Source: Bryobacterales bacterium
GTDB taxonomy: Bacteria; Acidobacteriota; Terriglobia; Bryobacterales; UBA6623
Length of the DNA stretch: 64,000 bases
NCBI GenBank assembly: GCA_028819235.1
Contig: JAPPMC010000134.1
Span: 1-64,000, forward strand
Reading direction: 5' to 3'
Below are positions 54,739 to 63,231 of this stretch, piece after piece. The notes beneath the pieces are model-generated. The model made no database searches, was not told where the DNA came from, and saw only the letters and a program-made list of their open reading frames with translations. The position numbers and the translations under genes are program-made. The number at the start of each line of letters is the position of its first letter. The stretch's first letter is position 1.

Positions 54739-55814
54739 GGTGGCTTCCCGGGCACGACACTATCACAGATGCCTGGCGGGCCCCTGCGAAGGGCGGGAGC
54801 ACGCCATCGCAGGCATCGTCCCTGCGGGAGACGGCTATTCGACCCGTGCCATGCGCGGAACGATCGGCCCAGTCAGAGCTTCAGCGGGGTCTGGGGGAAA
54901 GCGGTTCAGGCCCGTCCTTGAGACGGGAAATGCCGACTTCCGATTGCCGGTCGTCCAGCGGCCGAAGATTGGGTGGCAGGTGTCCTCCCGAGTTGGGCGC
55001 TGAGGGCCGGGTCCGTTCTGGGAGCTCGTGGAGGCTCGTCATCGGCTGCCTCAGGTAGCCACAGGAAACGGATCGGGGCGCCAGCGTTCAGCGGCTATGG
55101 AACTGCGGTTGCTAGGCGGCGGCTGAGCCCCCCGGCGAATCTGCATTCGAAGGGGGGAACCAGTCCATCGGATTCCTCGCATCGGCTTCACTGGCTCGCA
55201 TGCATCGTCCCCTGCACCGCGTTTGGATTGCGGATCCAGAGGCGGGCACGCGCAGATTGTCTGTCAGCGCGGGATGCGAGCCACGAGATGCCTGAGCTGA
55301 TGCCGTCAAGTCCCGAAGTTCCGTCCCCCCGCTCACCCGACGCACAGCTGCCGTCAGGTGCGACTCACCAAGACGACCACCCGGCAGTGGGCCGATGGCT
55401 CGGACCTCTGGCCGGCACAGCCAACGGCTTGCGCGAACCTGCCTGACGGGTGAATTCGCCAGGTGCACGCACATGCTCTCGGCGGACTGGCATCCGGCTC
55501 TGGTCCGAAGCAGATGGCGCGGTTCTCCGTTACCGCACCTCTCATAGGCCGAGGAATTCTGTAGTAAACGAGGCGCAACTAACCGGGCAGGGCTCCGACA
55601 CATGTTGTAGGGCGTCGATAATATGGGAAATACGGGACCGGAGACCGAGGACCCTCGTGCGGACGCTTGCCGAAACAGGCTGCAGCGCTGGCACCTAAGG
55701 GCTGAGCTCTTTGCGTCGTGGCGCACGAGCCTCGGACTCGATGGTCCGCGGTGAGCGGGTAGGAGCGATTCGTTCGCCTGTCCGGACCACCGCGCTGCGT
55801 GCTCCGGAGAGTCC
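54739..55814. other. Intergenic region, about 1.1 kb, no gene recognised
   Basis: The largest gap in this part of the window. Frames such as 55112-55828 on the minus strand are Ser/Arg/Pro-rich with no domain. GGAGA just before 55815 is the ribosome-binding site of the next gene. Confidence 0.45.
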
Positions 55815-57038
55815 TTGAAGTCTGGCAATCAGGGCATTGTTGCGAGGGCCTTGGCGCGATCCGCCGTGGAAGCGCTTTGGGCCCAGCGGCTCCGCTCGTG
55901 TCTGGCGGCGGGCAGCATGGCTGCGGCTGTATTCGCCGTCGCGACGGTCTACGGTGTCGCAGCTACCGGAAGGACCTATGTGCTGGCCCAGATCGAGGGT
56001 GTCGGCTCCAACCTGGTGTACGCGTACTACGAGGCCGGGGGCAACGTGTCCGCCTCAGAAGCCGACTACATCAACCTCCGGGATGTGACAGCAGTTCGGC
56101 AGCGCCTCGGAGGCTTGGCAAGGGCCGTGGCCGGCGTAACCAGTACTTGGGATTGGATCACCGTACAAGGGCGGCCAATTCAAGTGCGCATACTAGGCTC
56201 GGACGAATCGTACAGGACAGTTCGCAATCTGGTTGTCCACCAAGGCCGGTTCTTGGACCGTCTGGACGTCGAGTCCCGCGCCAAGGTCGCTCTGGTTACC
56301 CCCGAGCTCTCGCGAAAGCTCTTCGGCCCCGGCCCGGCACCCGTGGGGCAGCGCGTCGAAGTCCATGGCCTCCCATTCTTGCTCGTGGGGGTGTTCTCGG
56401 AAGGCGTCGAGACGTTTGGCCAGTCCGAGGTCTCAGACAACTCGATGCTCGTCCCCTACACTGTTCTGGCTTCCTTCCAGCCCGTCGAGCGGGTGGATCC
56501 GCTATATGTCTCGGTCCGGTCGCAAGATCAAGTTGACCAAGCCGCCGGCATCCTACGGGAGACGCTCGAGAGTCGGCACCGTCTCGGGTCCTTATACCGT
56601 GTTGAGACGATGAGTGGGGTCCTGTCGGCTGCAAGTCGCATCATGACCGCAATGACCGCGGCTATGGTGCTGATCGCATCGCTGACACTGGCAGTTAGCG
56701 GTGTCTTCATCATGAACATGATGCTCATGGCGGTTTCGGAGCGGACGGTCGAGATTGGGGTCCGGCGGTCCGTCGGTGCGACCAGACGCGACATCGGCGT
56801 CCAGTTCGTCCTGGAAGCAGCCGTGGTCGCCGTCGCTGGGGGGATATTGGGGAGTGCCGCCGGAATCGCCCTCCCTCTGGCCGTGGGACACTCTTGGCCG
56901 GACCTGCCCGTCCATGTGCCGTTCGCCTGGACCGCCCTTACTCTTGCTTTGGCCGTCGTTCTGGGGGTCGGCTTCGGACTGCTGCCCGCCTCTAGGGCGG
57001 CGAGCTTGGCTCCAGCGGAGGCTCTCCGAAATGAATAG
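55815..57038 (+). CDS. FtsX/MacB-type ABC transporter permease
   Basis: A 407-residue inner-membrane permease. It has the MacB plan: first transmembrane helix (AAGSMAAAVFAVATVYG), a periplasmic core domain (about residues 55-255), then three helices including TAMVLIASLTLAVSGVFIMNMML, the signature SERTVEIGVRRSVGATRRDIGVQFVLEA, and a final helix before PAEALRNE. The nucleotide-binding domain present in full-length MacB is missing, so a separate ATPase is required; none is encoded in the window. Start is TTG 55815 with GGAGA about 6 bases upstream. It overlaps the TolC-like gene by 8 bases. Confidence 0.9.
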   Translation: MKSGNQGIVARALARSAVEALWAQRLRSCLAAGSMAAAVFAVATVYGVAATGRTYVLAQIEGVGSNLVYAYYEAGGNVSASEADYINLRDVTAVRQRLGGLARAVAGVTSTWDWITVQGRPIQVRILGSDESYRTVRNLVVHQGRFLDRLDVESRAKVALVTPELSRKLFGPGPAPVGQRVEVHGLPFLLVGVFSEGVETFGQSEVSDNSMLVPYTVLASFQPVERVDPLYVSVRSQDQVDQAAGILRETLESRHRLGSLYRVETMSGVLSAASRIMTAMTAAMVLIASLTLAVSGVFIMNMMLMAVSERTVEIGVRRSVGATRRDIGVQFVLEAAVVAVAGGILGSAAGIALPLAVGHSWPDLPVHVPFAWTALTLALAVVLGVGFGLLPASRAASLAPAEALRNE

Positions 57039-58335
57039 CATCCTGCTATTGCTCGTTCTCTTCTCATCTGCTGTCACGGGCTTCGGGGCCGATCCTGAGG
57101 GCCAGTCCCGTTCCATCGGCCTAGGGGAAGCCATGCGCATCGCGATGGAAGGCTCCGTGGATGTGGAACTGGCACGGATTGAGGTGGGCCGCGCCCATGC
57201 TGGCGTTGCGTCCGTCCGTGCCGAGCGGTCCGCCCGAATGCAGGCCGGATCGGGCCTCGGGGCGACCTCTGGCATTCCGCAGAGTGTTCTGGGCGCCGCT
57301 CCCTCGATCGCCCACCTCACGGTCAGCCAGCCGCTGCTTGATGTTCAGCAGCCGCGGGCGAGCCAGCGCGCGCGCGAATCGGCCCGCGCATCCGAGCACC
57401 TTGCACGGTCGACCGCCGAGCGATCTGCCTACGGCGCGGGTGTTCGCTATCTCGAATTCGAGCTCGCCTGTTTGGAGGAGCGTCGGCGGCTCGCGGACGT
57501 GACCCACTTCGCACAGCTGGAGCGGATTGCGGAGGCGAGAGTCGAGGAAGGCATCGCTGTTCCCCTGACCTTGGCCGGCGCGCGACTGGAAACGGCACGG
57601 GCTCGCGAGAGGCATGCGGCCACCAGATCACGCGCCCGGCTGCTGGAGGCCGAACTTGGGCACGCGCTCGCGCTGGATCCGTCCGTTCGCCTCGTTCCCG
57701 CTGGGCTTGATGCCCAGTCTGCCGCACGGTTGGAGGACGCCGCCAGCAGCGAGGCTCGAGATCTGGACGACCACCCCGACGTGGCCGCTCTCGCTGCCCA
57801 ACTGACCGCCGCGCAGCTCCGGGTCGAAGAGGCCAGGGCCGAACGACTGCCCAAGCTGGACATCGTGGCGCAGTACGCTGTCTTGGCACGCTTCAACAAC
57901 TACGACGACTACTTCCGGCGCTTCCAGCGCCACAACCTGCAGGCCGGAGTCGCAGTGCGGGTGCCGCTCTTCGCCGGACGTACGGTAGCAGCGGCTGTGG
58001 CCAGGGCCCGGCTCGACGAGCGCGATGTGCTCGTCCGGCACAAGGCCAAGCGCTCGGCGCTGGCCTTGGAGCGTCGGCGGTCGGACGAGGTATTGCAAGA
58101 GGCTGAGCGACGCGATCGGCTGGCGGCCCAAGAGCTCGAGTATGCTCGTGCCAGGCTCGACGTGACACTCGCCCAGTTCGACGAGGGACGAGTGGGCCTG
58201 GAAAGCGTGTTGCGGGACCGTGTTGCGGAGTCCGCCGCTTGGGGTGAGAGGATGGCAGCGCGCTTCGGAGTGGCAATGGCGAGGCTTGAAGCCGTCTATT
58301 CTTCAGGGAGGATAAGCGATGTTCTGGCGGACTGA
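57031..58335 (+). CDS. TolC-family outer membrane efflux protein
   Basis: A 434-residue outer-membrane channel protein. The signal peptide is LLLLVLFSSAVTGFGAD. The mature part has the two long helical repeats of the family: an SRSIGLGEAMRIAMEGSVDV entry, heptad-like helices rich in Ala/Arg/Glu, and the second repeat with FNNYDDYFRRFQRHNLQAGVAVRVPLFAG, a typical TolC beta-strand region. The ATG at 57031 overlaps the permease stop, which ties channel and permease into one machine. It overlaps the next gene by 17 bases. Confidence 0.88.
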   Translation: MNSILLLLVLFSSAVTGFGADPEGQSRSIGLGEAMRIAMEGSVDVELARIEVGRAHAGVASVRAERSARMQAGSGLGATSGIPQSVLGAAPSIAHLTVSQPLLDVQQPRASQRARESARASEHLARSTAERSAYGAGVRYLEFELACLEERRRLADVTHFAQLERIAEARVEEGIAVPLTLAGARLETARARERHAATRSRARLLEAELGHALALDPSVRLVPAGLDAQSAARLEDAASSEARDLDDHPDVAALAAQLTAAQLRVEEARAERLPKLDIVAQYAVLARFNNYDDYFRRFQRHNLQAGVAVRVPLFAGRTVAAAVARARLDERDVLVRHKAKRSALALERRRSDEVLQEAERRDRLAAQELEYARARLDVTLAQFDEGRVGLESVLRDRVAESAAWGERMAARFGVAMARLEAVYSSGRISDVLAD

Positions 58336-59107
58336 TCCCAGCGCGGGTGACTGCGTCGTGCGGGCCACATCATGTTGGCTGATCTTGGCGTTGGCCGGAT
58401 GCTCCGAGTCTCTGCCGCCTCTTCCCGAAGTCAGCTTTGAAACGTTCGCTCCCGCTGACCAGTCCCGCGTCCGCAGTGCCTACGACCGTGCGAACGCGAA
58501 TCCTCTCAGCCCAGCGGCCGTCGAAGGGCTTGGCAAGACGCTGTTCGCGCACGGTCGGCCGGAATCGGCAGCCGCGTGCTTCGAGCGCTGTCTCGCGCTC
58601 GACCCGCAAGGCTTCGCCTGTGCGTACCTCTTGGGCGTAGCGCGGTCCGACCAGGGTCTCCTTGTCGAGGCCCGGGCCGCGTTCGAGAGGGCCGAGGGGA
58701 TTCAGTGGAGGGACATACCTACATCCGTCCGCTTGGTGGATTTGCTGACGCAGGCCGGTGAGCTGGAGCGGGCCCGGGATATTCTGGAGCGCGTCCTCAG
58801 AATGGAGCCATCCAGCGCGGCCGCGAATTACCGCTTGGGCACGATTCTGCAGGACGATCCAGACCGCGCGATCCGCCACTTAGAGGCTGCCGTCCGGACC
58901 GCTCCCGGGTACCGGGATGCGCTCCGGTCGCTGGCTGCGGCACTGCGGCAAGCTGGCCGCACGGCTGAGGCGGAGGAGGTTGATGCGCGGTTCGAACAGG
59001 CAGACCCCGAACCGCGCCGCTACTACCAAGATCCGCTGGTGGATGCGCTGGAAGCCCTGCGGCCGGGCAGAACCGAACCGCAACCGTCATCCCCGGACGC
59101 CTTGTAG
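58319..59107 (+). CDS. TPR-repeat lipoprotein
   Basis: A 262-residue lipoprotein (WLILALAGCSES, lipobox LAGC) with four or five tetratricopeptide-like units: PESAAACFERCLALDPQGFA, DQGLLVEARAAFERAEG, AGELERARDILERVLRMEP and DPDRAIRHLEAAVRTAPGYRDAL. It is the third gene of the permease/TolC operon, overlapping the TolC-like stop. The likely role is periplasmic scaffolding. An 8-bp stem-loop without a T-tract lies at 59122-59142. Confidence 0.85.
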   Translation: MFWRTDPSAGDCVVRATSCWLILALAGCSESLPPLPEVSFETFAPADQSRVRSAYDRANANPLSPAAVEGLGKTLFAHGRPESAAACFERCLALDPQGFACAYLLGVARSDQGLLVEARAAFERAEGIQWRDIPTSVRLVDLLTQAGELERARDILERVLRMEPSSAAANYRLGTILQDDPDRAIRHLEAAVRTAPGYRDALRSLAAALRQAGRTAEAEEVDARFEQADPEPRRYYQDPLVDALEALRPGRTEPQPSSPDAL

Positions 59108-59259
59108 CGACGGGGCACCTTCGGGCTGGGGCCGCCAGCCCGCCCGGCACGTAGTCTCGGCGTCGTCACACATGGCGGTGCGTTGACGGGTTGCCGCGGC
59201 ATTCCCGGCGGGCCGTGCAGCATGACCGGTTCGCACCGTGGGCGGCCTTGACGCTGACG

Positions 59260-59697
59260 TTAGTCAGATCTCGGTCCAACGTTGACGGCGACAACATGCA
59301 ACGTCATGCCGGAAACTTCCACTACGCGCACGGACTGGCCCACAACCACCGGCTCGGCGCTCGTGGCGCCCCAGAGTTCCGATCCTATCTTGACGAGGCC
59401 AGAGGGATCGAGGGTCTCGTGTGCCCTTCCCACAGACCCTACAAGCGATTCGACGCCTGTCGGGGGACCTGCCGAGTAGGCCGAGCGCAGCATGGGGTAC
59501 AGCACGGCATCCTTGGCCGCCCAGGCTCCGATCGCCACCCAACAGATCCAGGGCGGTAGCTCGAGCCATCGCGCGACTGGCCAAGCGAGTGCCCCAACGA
59601 GCACGAGGCCTGGGATCTGGAACAGCCAGTAGCGCCTCCACGTGCGCTCAGGCCGCGTCGCTGAGGGTCGACTGGAACGGGACAATCTCGGGCACAC
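59260..59697 (-). CDS. NfeD-family membrane protein
   Basis: A 145-residue protein with two adjacent membrane helices (FQIPGLVLVGALAWPVARWL and PWICWVAIGAWAAKDAVLY) and a C-terminal OB-fold domain (VGRAHETLDPSGLVKIGSELW, then VVVGQSVRVVEVSGMTLHVV) that matches the NfeD soluble domain. NfeD proteins usually pair with a stomatin/slipin or a membrane protease gene; neither is adjacent. GTG 59697 is the outermost start; TTG 59688 is possible. Confidence 0.78.
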   Translation of the reverse strand: MCPRLSRSSRPSATRPERTWRRYWLFQIPGLVLVGALAWPVARWLELPPWICWVAIGAWAAKDAVLYPMLRSAYSAGPPTGVESLVGSVGRAHETLDPSGLVKIGSELWGATSAEPVVVGQSVRVVEVSGMTLHVVAVNVGPRSD

Positions 59698-60055
59698 CTC
59701 GGAAGGGAAGTTCCAGACCTACGTCATTCCAGTCGGCCAGTCTCCCTGTCGATCGTAACCCGTACCGAATCGAGTCCGGTTCCGGTTCGGGAAGGGCAGG
59801 CGCGTGCGTCGTTCGCGATTGATAGGACGAGCGTCGCGCGAGTACGAGCACTTGTCCGCCTGGAGGCGGGCGGTTGGCGCAACGTGAGACGCAAGAGCGA
59901 CCGGGTCCTCTATCGATGGCCGCCCATGTGCCCGTACGTGCAGAAGACCGACCCGCCGTTTGCGCGGCAACACTGTTCGCCGAGCATAACGGGGGGATCG
60001 GTCGGTTCGGCTCGAGGCTGCTGTCGAGCAGCCCCATGGGGCTTGCCGCGCGTGG
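59698..60055. other. Divergent intergenic region, no gene recognised
   Basis: About 360 bases. TACGTT at 60056-60061 is a -10-like candidate 12 bases before the ThuA-like start. Confidence 0.4.
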
Positions 60056-60073
60056 TACGTTCTAACCGTTCCC

Positions 60074-60961
60074 ATGAAGTTCCGAGCCCCACTCGCCGCA
60101 CTGGCCACGTTCCTGCTCGCCGGCTGCGCACCGGCGACCGGCGATGTCTACCGTGCCCTGATCGTCGACGGCCAGAACAACCATCGCATCTGGCCCACGA
60201 CCACACAGTATCTCAAGGGTTACTTGGAAGAGACGGGAATGTTCAGCGTCGACATAGCGACAACTCCGCCAGCCGGCGAGCCGATGGGCAGCTTCCGGCC
60301 GCCGTTCTCCGAGTACGACCTGGTCGTCTCCAACTACAACGGTGACCCTTGGGGCGCCGAAACTATGGCGGACTTCGAGAGCTTCGTGGCCGACGGCGGG
60401 GGATTCGTTTCCGTTCACGCCGCCAACAACGCCTTCCCAGAATGGACCGCCTACAACGAGATGATCGGCATCGGCGGCTGGGGAGATCGCACCGAACGCC
60501 ACGGTCCCTACCTGCGCCTGCGGGACGGCGCCTTCGTGCCGGACCACTCTCCCGGGATCGGGGGCAGCCACGGAGAGAGGCACGAATTCCCCATCGACAT
60601 CCGCGACACAGATCACCCCATAACCCGGGGACTGCCCACCCGCTGGATGCATGCTAACGACGAACTCTACGACCGCCTGCGAGGCCCGGCCAAAAATGTC
60701 CGTGTGCTTGGCTCGGCGTACTCAACGGTCGAGACTGGGGGGACGGGGGAGCACGAACCCATATTGATGGCAATCCCCTACGGGCAAGGCCGCGTATTCC
60801 ACACTACCCTCGGGCACGCGCTTGTGTCCCAGCGCTGTACGGGCTTCATCGCGACCTTCCAGCGGGGCGCCGAGTGGGCGGTGACCGGTGAGGTCACCCA
60901 GCACGTCCCGGAGGACTTCCCGGCGGCGGAGCAGGCCCGCGCGCGCCCCGAGCCCGAGTGA
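60074..60961 (+). CDS. ThuA-like domain lipoprotein
   Basis: A 295-residue lipoprotein (LATFLLAGCAP, lipobox LAGC) with a ThuA-like, class I glutamine-amidotransferase-type fold: RALIVDGQNNHR, YDLVVSNYNGDPWGAETMADFESFVADGGGFVSVHAANN, and late GRVFHTTLGHALVSQRCTGF. ThuA proteins are linked to trehalose and related sugar use, but exported members in Planctomycetota and Acidobacteriota have no proven activity. It begins a plus-strand series with a small lipoprotein and a sulfatase. Confidence 0.9.
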   Translation: MKFRAPLAALATFLLAGCAPATGDVYRALIVDGQNNHRIWPTTTQYLKGYLEETGMFSVDIATTPPAGEPMGSFRPPFSEYDLVVSNYNGDPWGAETMADFESFVADGGGFVSVHAANNAFPEWTAYNEMIGIGGWGDRTERHGPYLRLRDGAFVPDHSPGIGGSHGERHEFPIDIRDTDHPITRGLPTRWMHANDELYDRLRGPAKNVRVLGSAYSTVETGGTGEHEPILMAIPYGQGRVFHTTLGHALVSQRCTGFIATFQRGAEWAVTGEVTQHVPEDFPAAEQARARPEPE

Positions 60962-61005
60962 CGCCTCCGGTGATCCTTCGATAGCCGAACCGGCACGCGC
61001 TGCCG

Positions 61006-61011
61006 TACAGT
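61006..61011 (+). promoter_or_regulatory. -10 element for leaderless small lipoprotein gene
   Basis: TACAGT ends exactly six bases before the ATG at 61018; no Shine-Dalgarno sequence lies in the short gap. Confidence 0.5.
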
Positions 61012-61017
61012 AGGGCC

Positions 61018-61500
61018 ATGCGGGCCATTGCGCTGATACCGATCCTCCTGATCTCCTGCGCTCCAGCGAGCGTGACCCCGGAGGCCCAGCTGGAACTGGA
61101 GCGCGCGTTCGAAGAGTCCATGCGCGGCGCAGTTCTGGAGGGGAACTTCACGGTCTTTCGCACCGACGGCGAGCCCGGCGAGGACAGCGACACATCGGAG
61201 CCCGTGCGGCTCCGGCAGGAAACCTACCGGATCGAGAAGGTAGTGAAGCGGTCCGACAGTCTCTGGACGTTCCACGCACAGATTCAATTCGGGCAGACCG
61301 ACGTGACGCTGCCCGTCCCGGTACAGCTGCACTGGGCCGGCGACACGCCCGTGGTCAGTGTCACAGACCTTGGCCTTCCCGGCATGGGCAAGTACACGGC
61401 GAGGGTCGCATTCTACCGGGACTCATACGCCGGAATGTGGTGGGGCTCCAGTCACGGCGGCAACATGTTCGGGACGATTGAGCCCGGCGAGGGCGAGTGA
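61018..61500 (+). CDS. Small hypothetical lipoprotein
   Basis: A 160-residue protein with signal IALIPILLISCAPAS (Cys at about residue 14). The mature part has an acidic helix (PEAQLELERAFEESMRG) and a beta-rich body (GNFTVFRTDGEPG, SLWTFHAQIQFG, TARVAFYRDSYAGMWWGSSHGG). I cannot name a family, although the ending with GGNMFGTIEPG looks like a conserved, folded domain. The position between ThuA-like and sulfatase genes suggests the same extracytoplasmic metabolism. Confidence 0.72.
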   Translation: MRAIALIPILLISCAPASVTPEAQLELERAFEESMRGAVLEGNFTVFRTDGEPGEDSDTSEPVRLRQETYRIEKVVKRSDSLWTFHAQIQFGQTDVTLPVPVQLHWAGDTPVVSVTDLGLPGMGKYTARVAFYRDSYAGMWWGSSHGGNMFGTIEPGEGE

Positions 61501-61591
61501 GGATGGCGCACGCTCGCCTGGCTGCACAGTGGCCGGGCTGAAGGACTCTCGCGGGCCGCGCGGCCAGTCCTTTGTCCCGGCAGCGGCGCTG

Positions 61592-61597
61592 TATCCT
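61592..61597 (+). promoter_or_regulatory. -10-like hexamer close to the sulfatase start
   Basis: TATCCT ends eight bases before the ATG at 61606, close to the leaderless spacing seen at other genes here, although slightly longer. Confidence 0.35.
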
Positions 61598-61605
61598 ACA
61601 GGGAC

Positions 61606-63084
61606 ATGACACGAAGGGATCTCATGTCCGCCGCAATAGGGGCGGCAGCGGCGCTGCCGGCCAGCGGCCAGCAGAGGCGTCCGAACGTCCTGTTCGCGAT
61701 CGCCGATGACTGGGGCTGGCCCCATGCCGGGGCCTACGGCTGCGAATGGGTAAAGACGCCAGCCTTTGACAGGCTTGGTGCCGAGGGCGTTCTCTTTGAG
61801 AACTGCTTCACATCGAACCCGAAGTGCTCGCCTTGCCGAGCCAGCATCCTGACCGGGCGCAACACTTGGCAGCTCGAGGAAGCAGTCAACCACTTCGGGG
61901 TCTTTCCCGCAAAGTGGGCGGTATTCCCCGACCTGCTCGAGCGGGCCGGGTACCACATCGGCTACACGGGCAAGGGCTGGGGCCCGGGGGACTACACGGC
62001 GGGTGGCTTCGAGCGCAATCCCGCAGGCCCGGAGTACCGCAAGCACACCGCCAGGCCCGAGTTCCGCGCTATGTCGAACAACGACTACGCTCGCAACTTC
62101 GAGTACTTCTTGGAGAGCCGCGAGGCTGGCCAACCATTCTGCTTCTGGTACGGCACGCACGAGCCGCACCGGGCATTTCAGGACGGCGCCGGAGCGATCC
62201 GGGGAAAGCGCCCTGAGGACGTGGACGTGCCCAAGTTCTATCCGGACGACGACACGATTCGGCGGGACCTCGCGGACTACGCCGTGGAGTCCGAGTGGTT
62301 CGACACACATCTGGGCCGCATCCTTTCCAAGCTTCAGGAGATCGGCGAACTGGACAATACCCTAGTCATTGCAACCTCCGACCATGGAATGCCCTTCCCG
62401 AGGGTCAAGGGCCAGATCTACGAGTACGGCTTCCACCTCCCGCTGGCCGTCCGCTTCGCTGGAGGTCGTGCCGGCCGTTCCGTGAAGGATTTCATCAACG
62501 TCAGGGACATTGCACCGACCATCCTTGAGATGGCGGGCCTGGAAGTGCCCGACTCGATCACCGGCACGAGCTTTGCGGACATCCTGCGATCCGACGAGGA
62601 GGGTTGGATCGATGCCAAGCGCAACCGCATGCTGGTGGGCAAGGAGCGCCACGACCTGGGCCGGCCCGACGATCAGGGCTATCCAGTGAGGGCGCTGCGC
62701 ACGCCGGAGTACCTCTACGTCCGGAACTACGAGCCCGACCGCTGGCCGGCGGGGAACCCAGAGACCGGTTACCGCAACTGTGACGCGAGCCCCACAAAGT
62801 CGCGAATCCTGAGAGGATTCGACGAGTACTACAGGATGTCCTTCGGCAGGCGGCCCGCCGAGGAGCTGTACCGCGTCGACCGCGACGCGGATTGCGTGCA
62901 GAACCTCGCTTCCGATCCAGCCCATGCCGAGGCCAAGAAGGCGCTGCGGGCCGAGCTTCAGCGGCGCCTGGAGCAGGACGGTGACCCGCGGGCGTTGGGC
63001 ATGGCGTGGGTCTTCGACACCTACGAGTACACGGGCTCGCGCAGGCACTCCTACTCGAGCTGGCTCGAGAACAACGGTTCCTAG
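61606..63084 (+). CDS. Tat-exported sulfatase with CSPCR active-site motif
   Basis: A 492-residue S1-family sulfatase. The signal starts with TRRDLMSAAIGAAAALP, a twin-arginine type, unlike the Sec and lipoprotein signals of the two other intact sulfatases here. VLFAIADDWGWPHAG carries the metal-binding Asp pair, and the formylglycine signature is CSPCRASILTGR near residue 72, still fitting CxPxR but with a second Cys. GYTGKGWGPG and IATSDHGMPFPR complete the site. It resembles the heparan N-sulfatase-like branch more than the other two, but substrate is not provable. Confidence 0.92.
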   Translation: MTRRDLMSAAIGAAAALPASGQQRRPNVLFAIADDWGWPHAGAYGCEWVKTPAFDRLGAEGVLFENCFTSNPKCSPCRASILTGRNTWQLEEAVNHFGVFPAKWAVFPDLLERAGYHIGYTGKGWGPGDYTAGGFERNPAGPEYRKHTARPEFRAMSNNDYARNFEYFLESREAGQPFCFWYGTHEPHRAFQDGAGAIRGKRPEDVDVPKFYPDDDTIRRDLADYAVESEWFDTHLGRILSKLQEIGELDNTLVIATSDHGMPFPRVKGQIYEYGFHLPLAVRFAGGRAGRSVKDFINVRDIAPTILEMAGLEVPDSITGTSFADILRSDEEGWIDAKRNRMLVGKERHDLGRPDDQGYPVRALRTPEYLYVRNYEPDRWPAGNPETGYRNCDASPTKSRILRGFDEYYRMSFGRRPAEELYRVDRDADCVQNLASDPAHAEAKKALRAELQRRLEQDGDPRALGMAWVFDTYEYTGSRRHSYSSWLENNGS

Positions 63085-63112
63085 ACTCGCGGGCCCGCAG
63101 GCCCTCAGCCCT

Positions 63113-63118
63113 TATACT
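63113..63118 (+). promoter_or_regulatory. -10 element upstream of the EF-G gene
   Basis: TATACT within CCCTTATACTG, the same 11-base word as in the promoter before the desaturase cluster. It would give a leader of about 105 bases. No good -35 match is seen. Confidence 0.45.
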
Positions 63119-63231
63119 GGTCGCCAAGGCCCCGCTAGCGGCCCCGCGCCGCGCCGGTGCCGCCGTCTCGGCCTGTCCCGCCGTGCTCCTCTAGCCCGGC
63201 GGGATCCGCGCTATCCCCGGGAAGTCAGCAG

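Noticed and set aside
55112-55828. Minus-strand frame of 238 codons in the gap before the permease gene
   Set aside because: Ser/Arg/Pro-rich, no start signals, no domain, and it overlaps the permease start.
59122-59142. Stem-loop after the TPR lipoprotein gene as a terminator
   Set aside because: An 8-bp stem with a 5-base loop is present, but no T-tract follows, so it is mentioned only with the gene.
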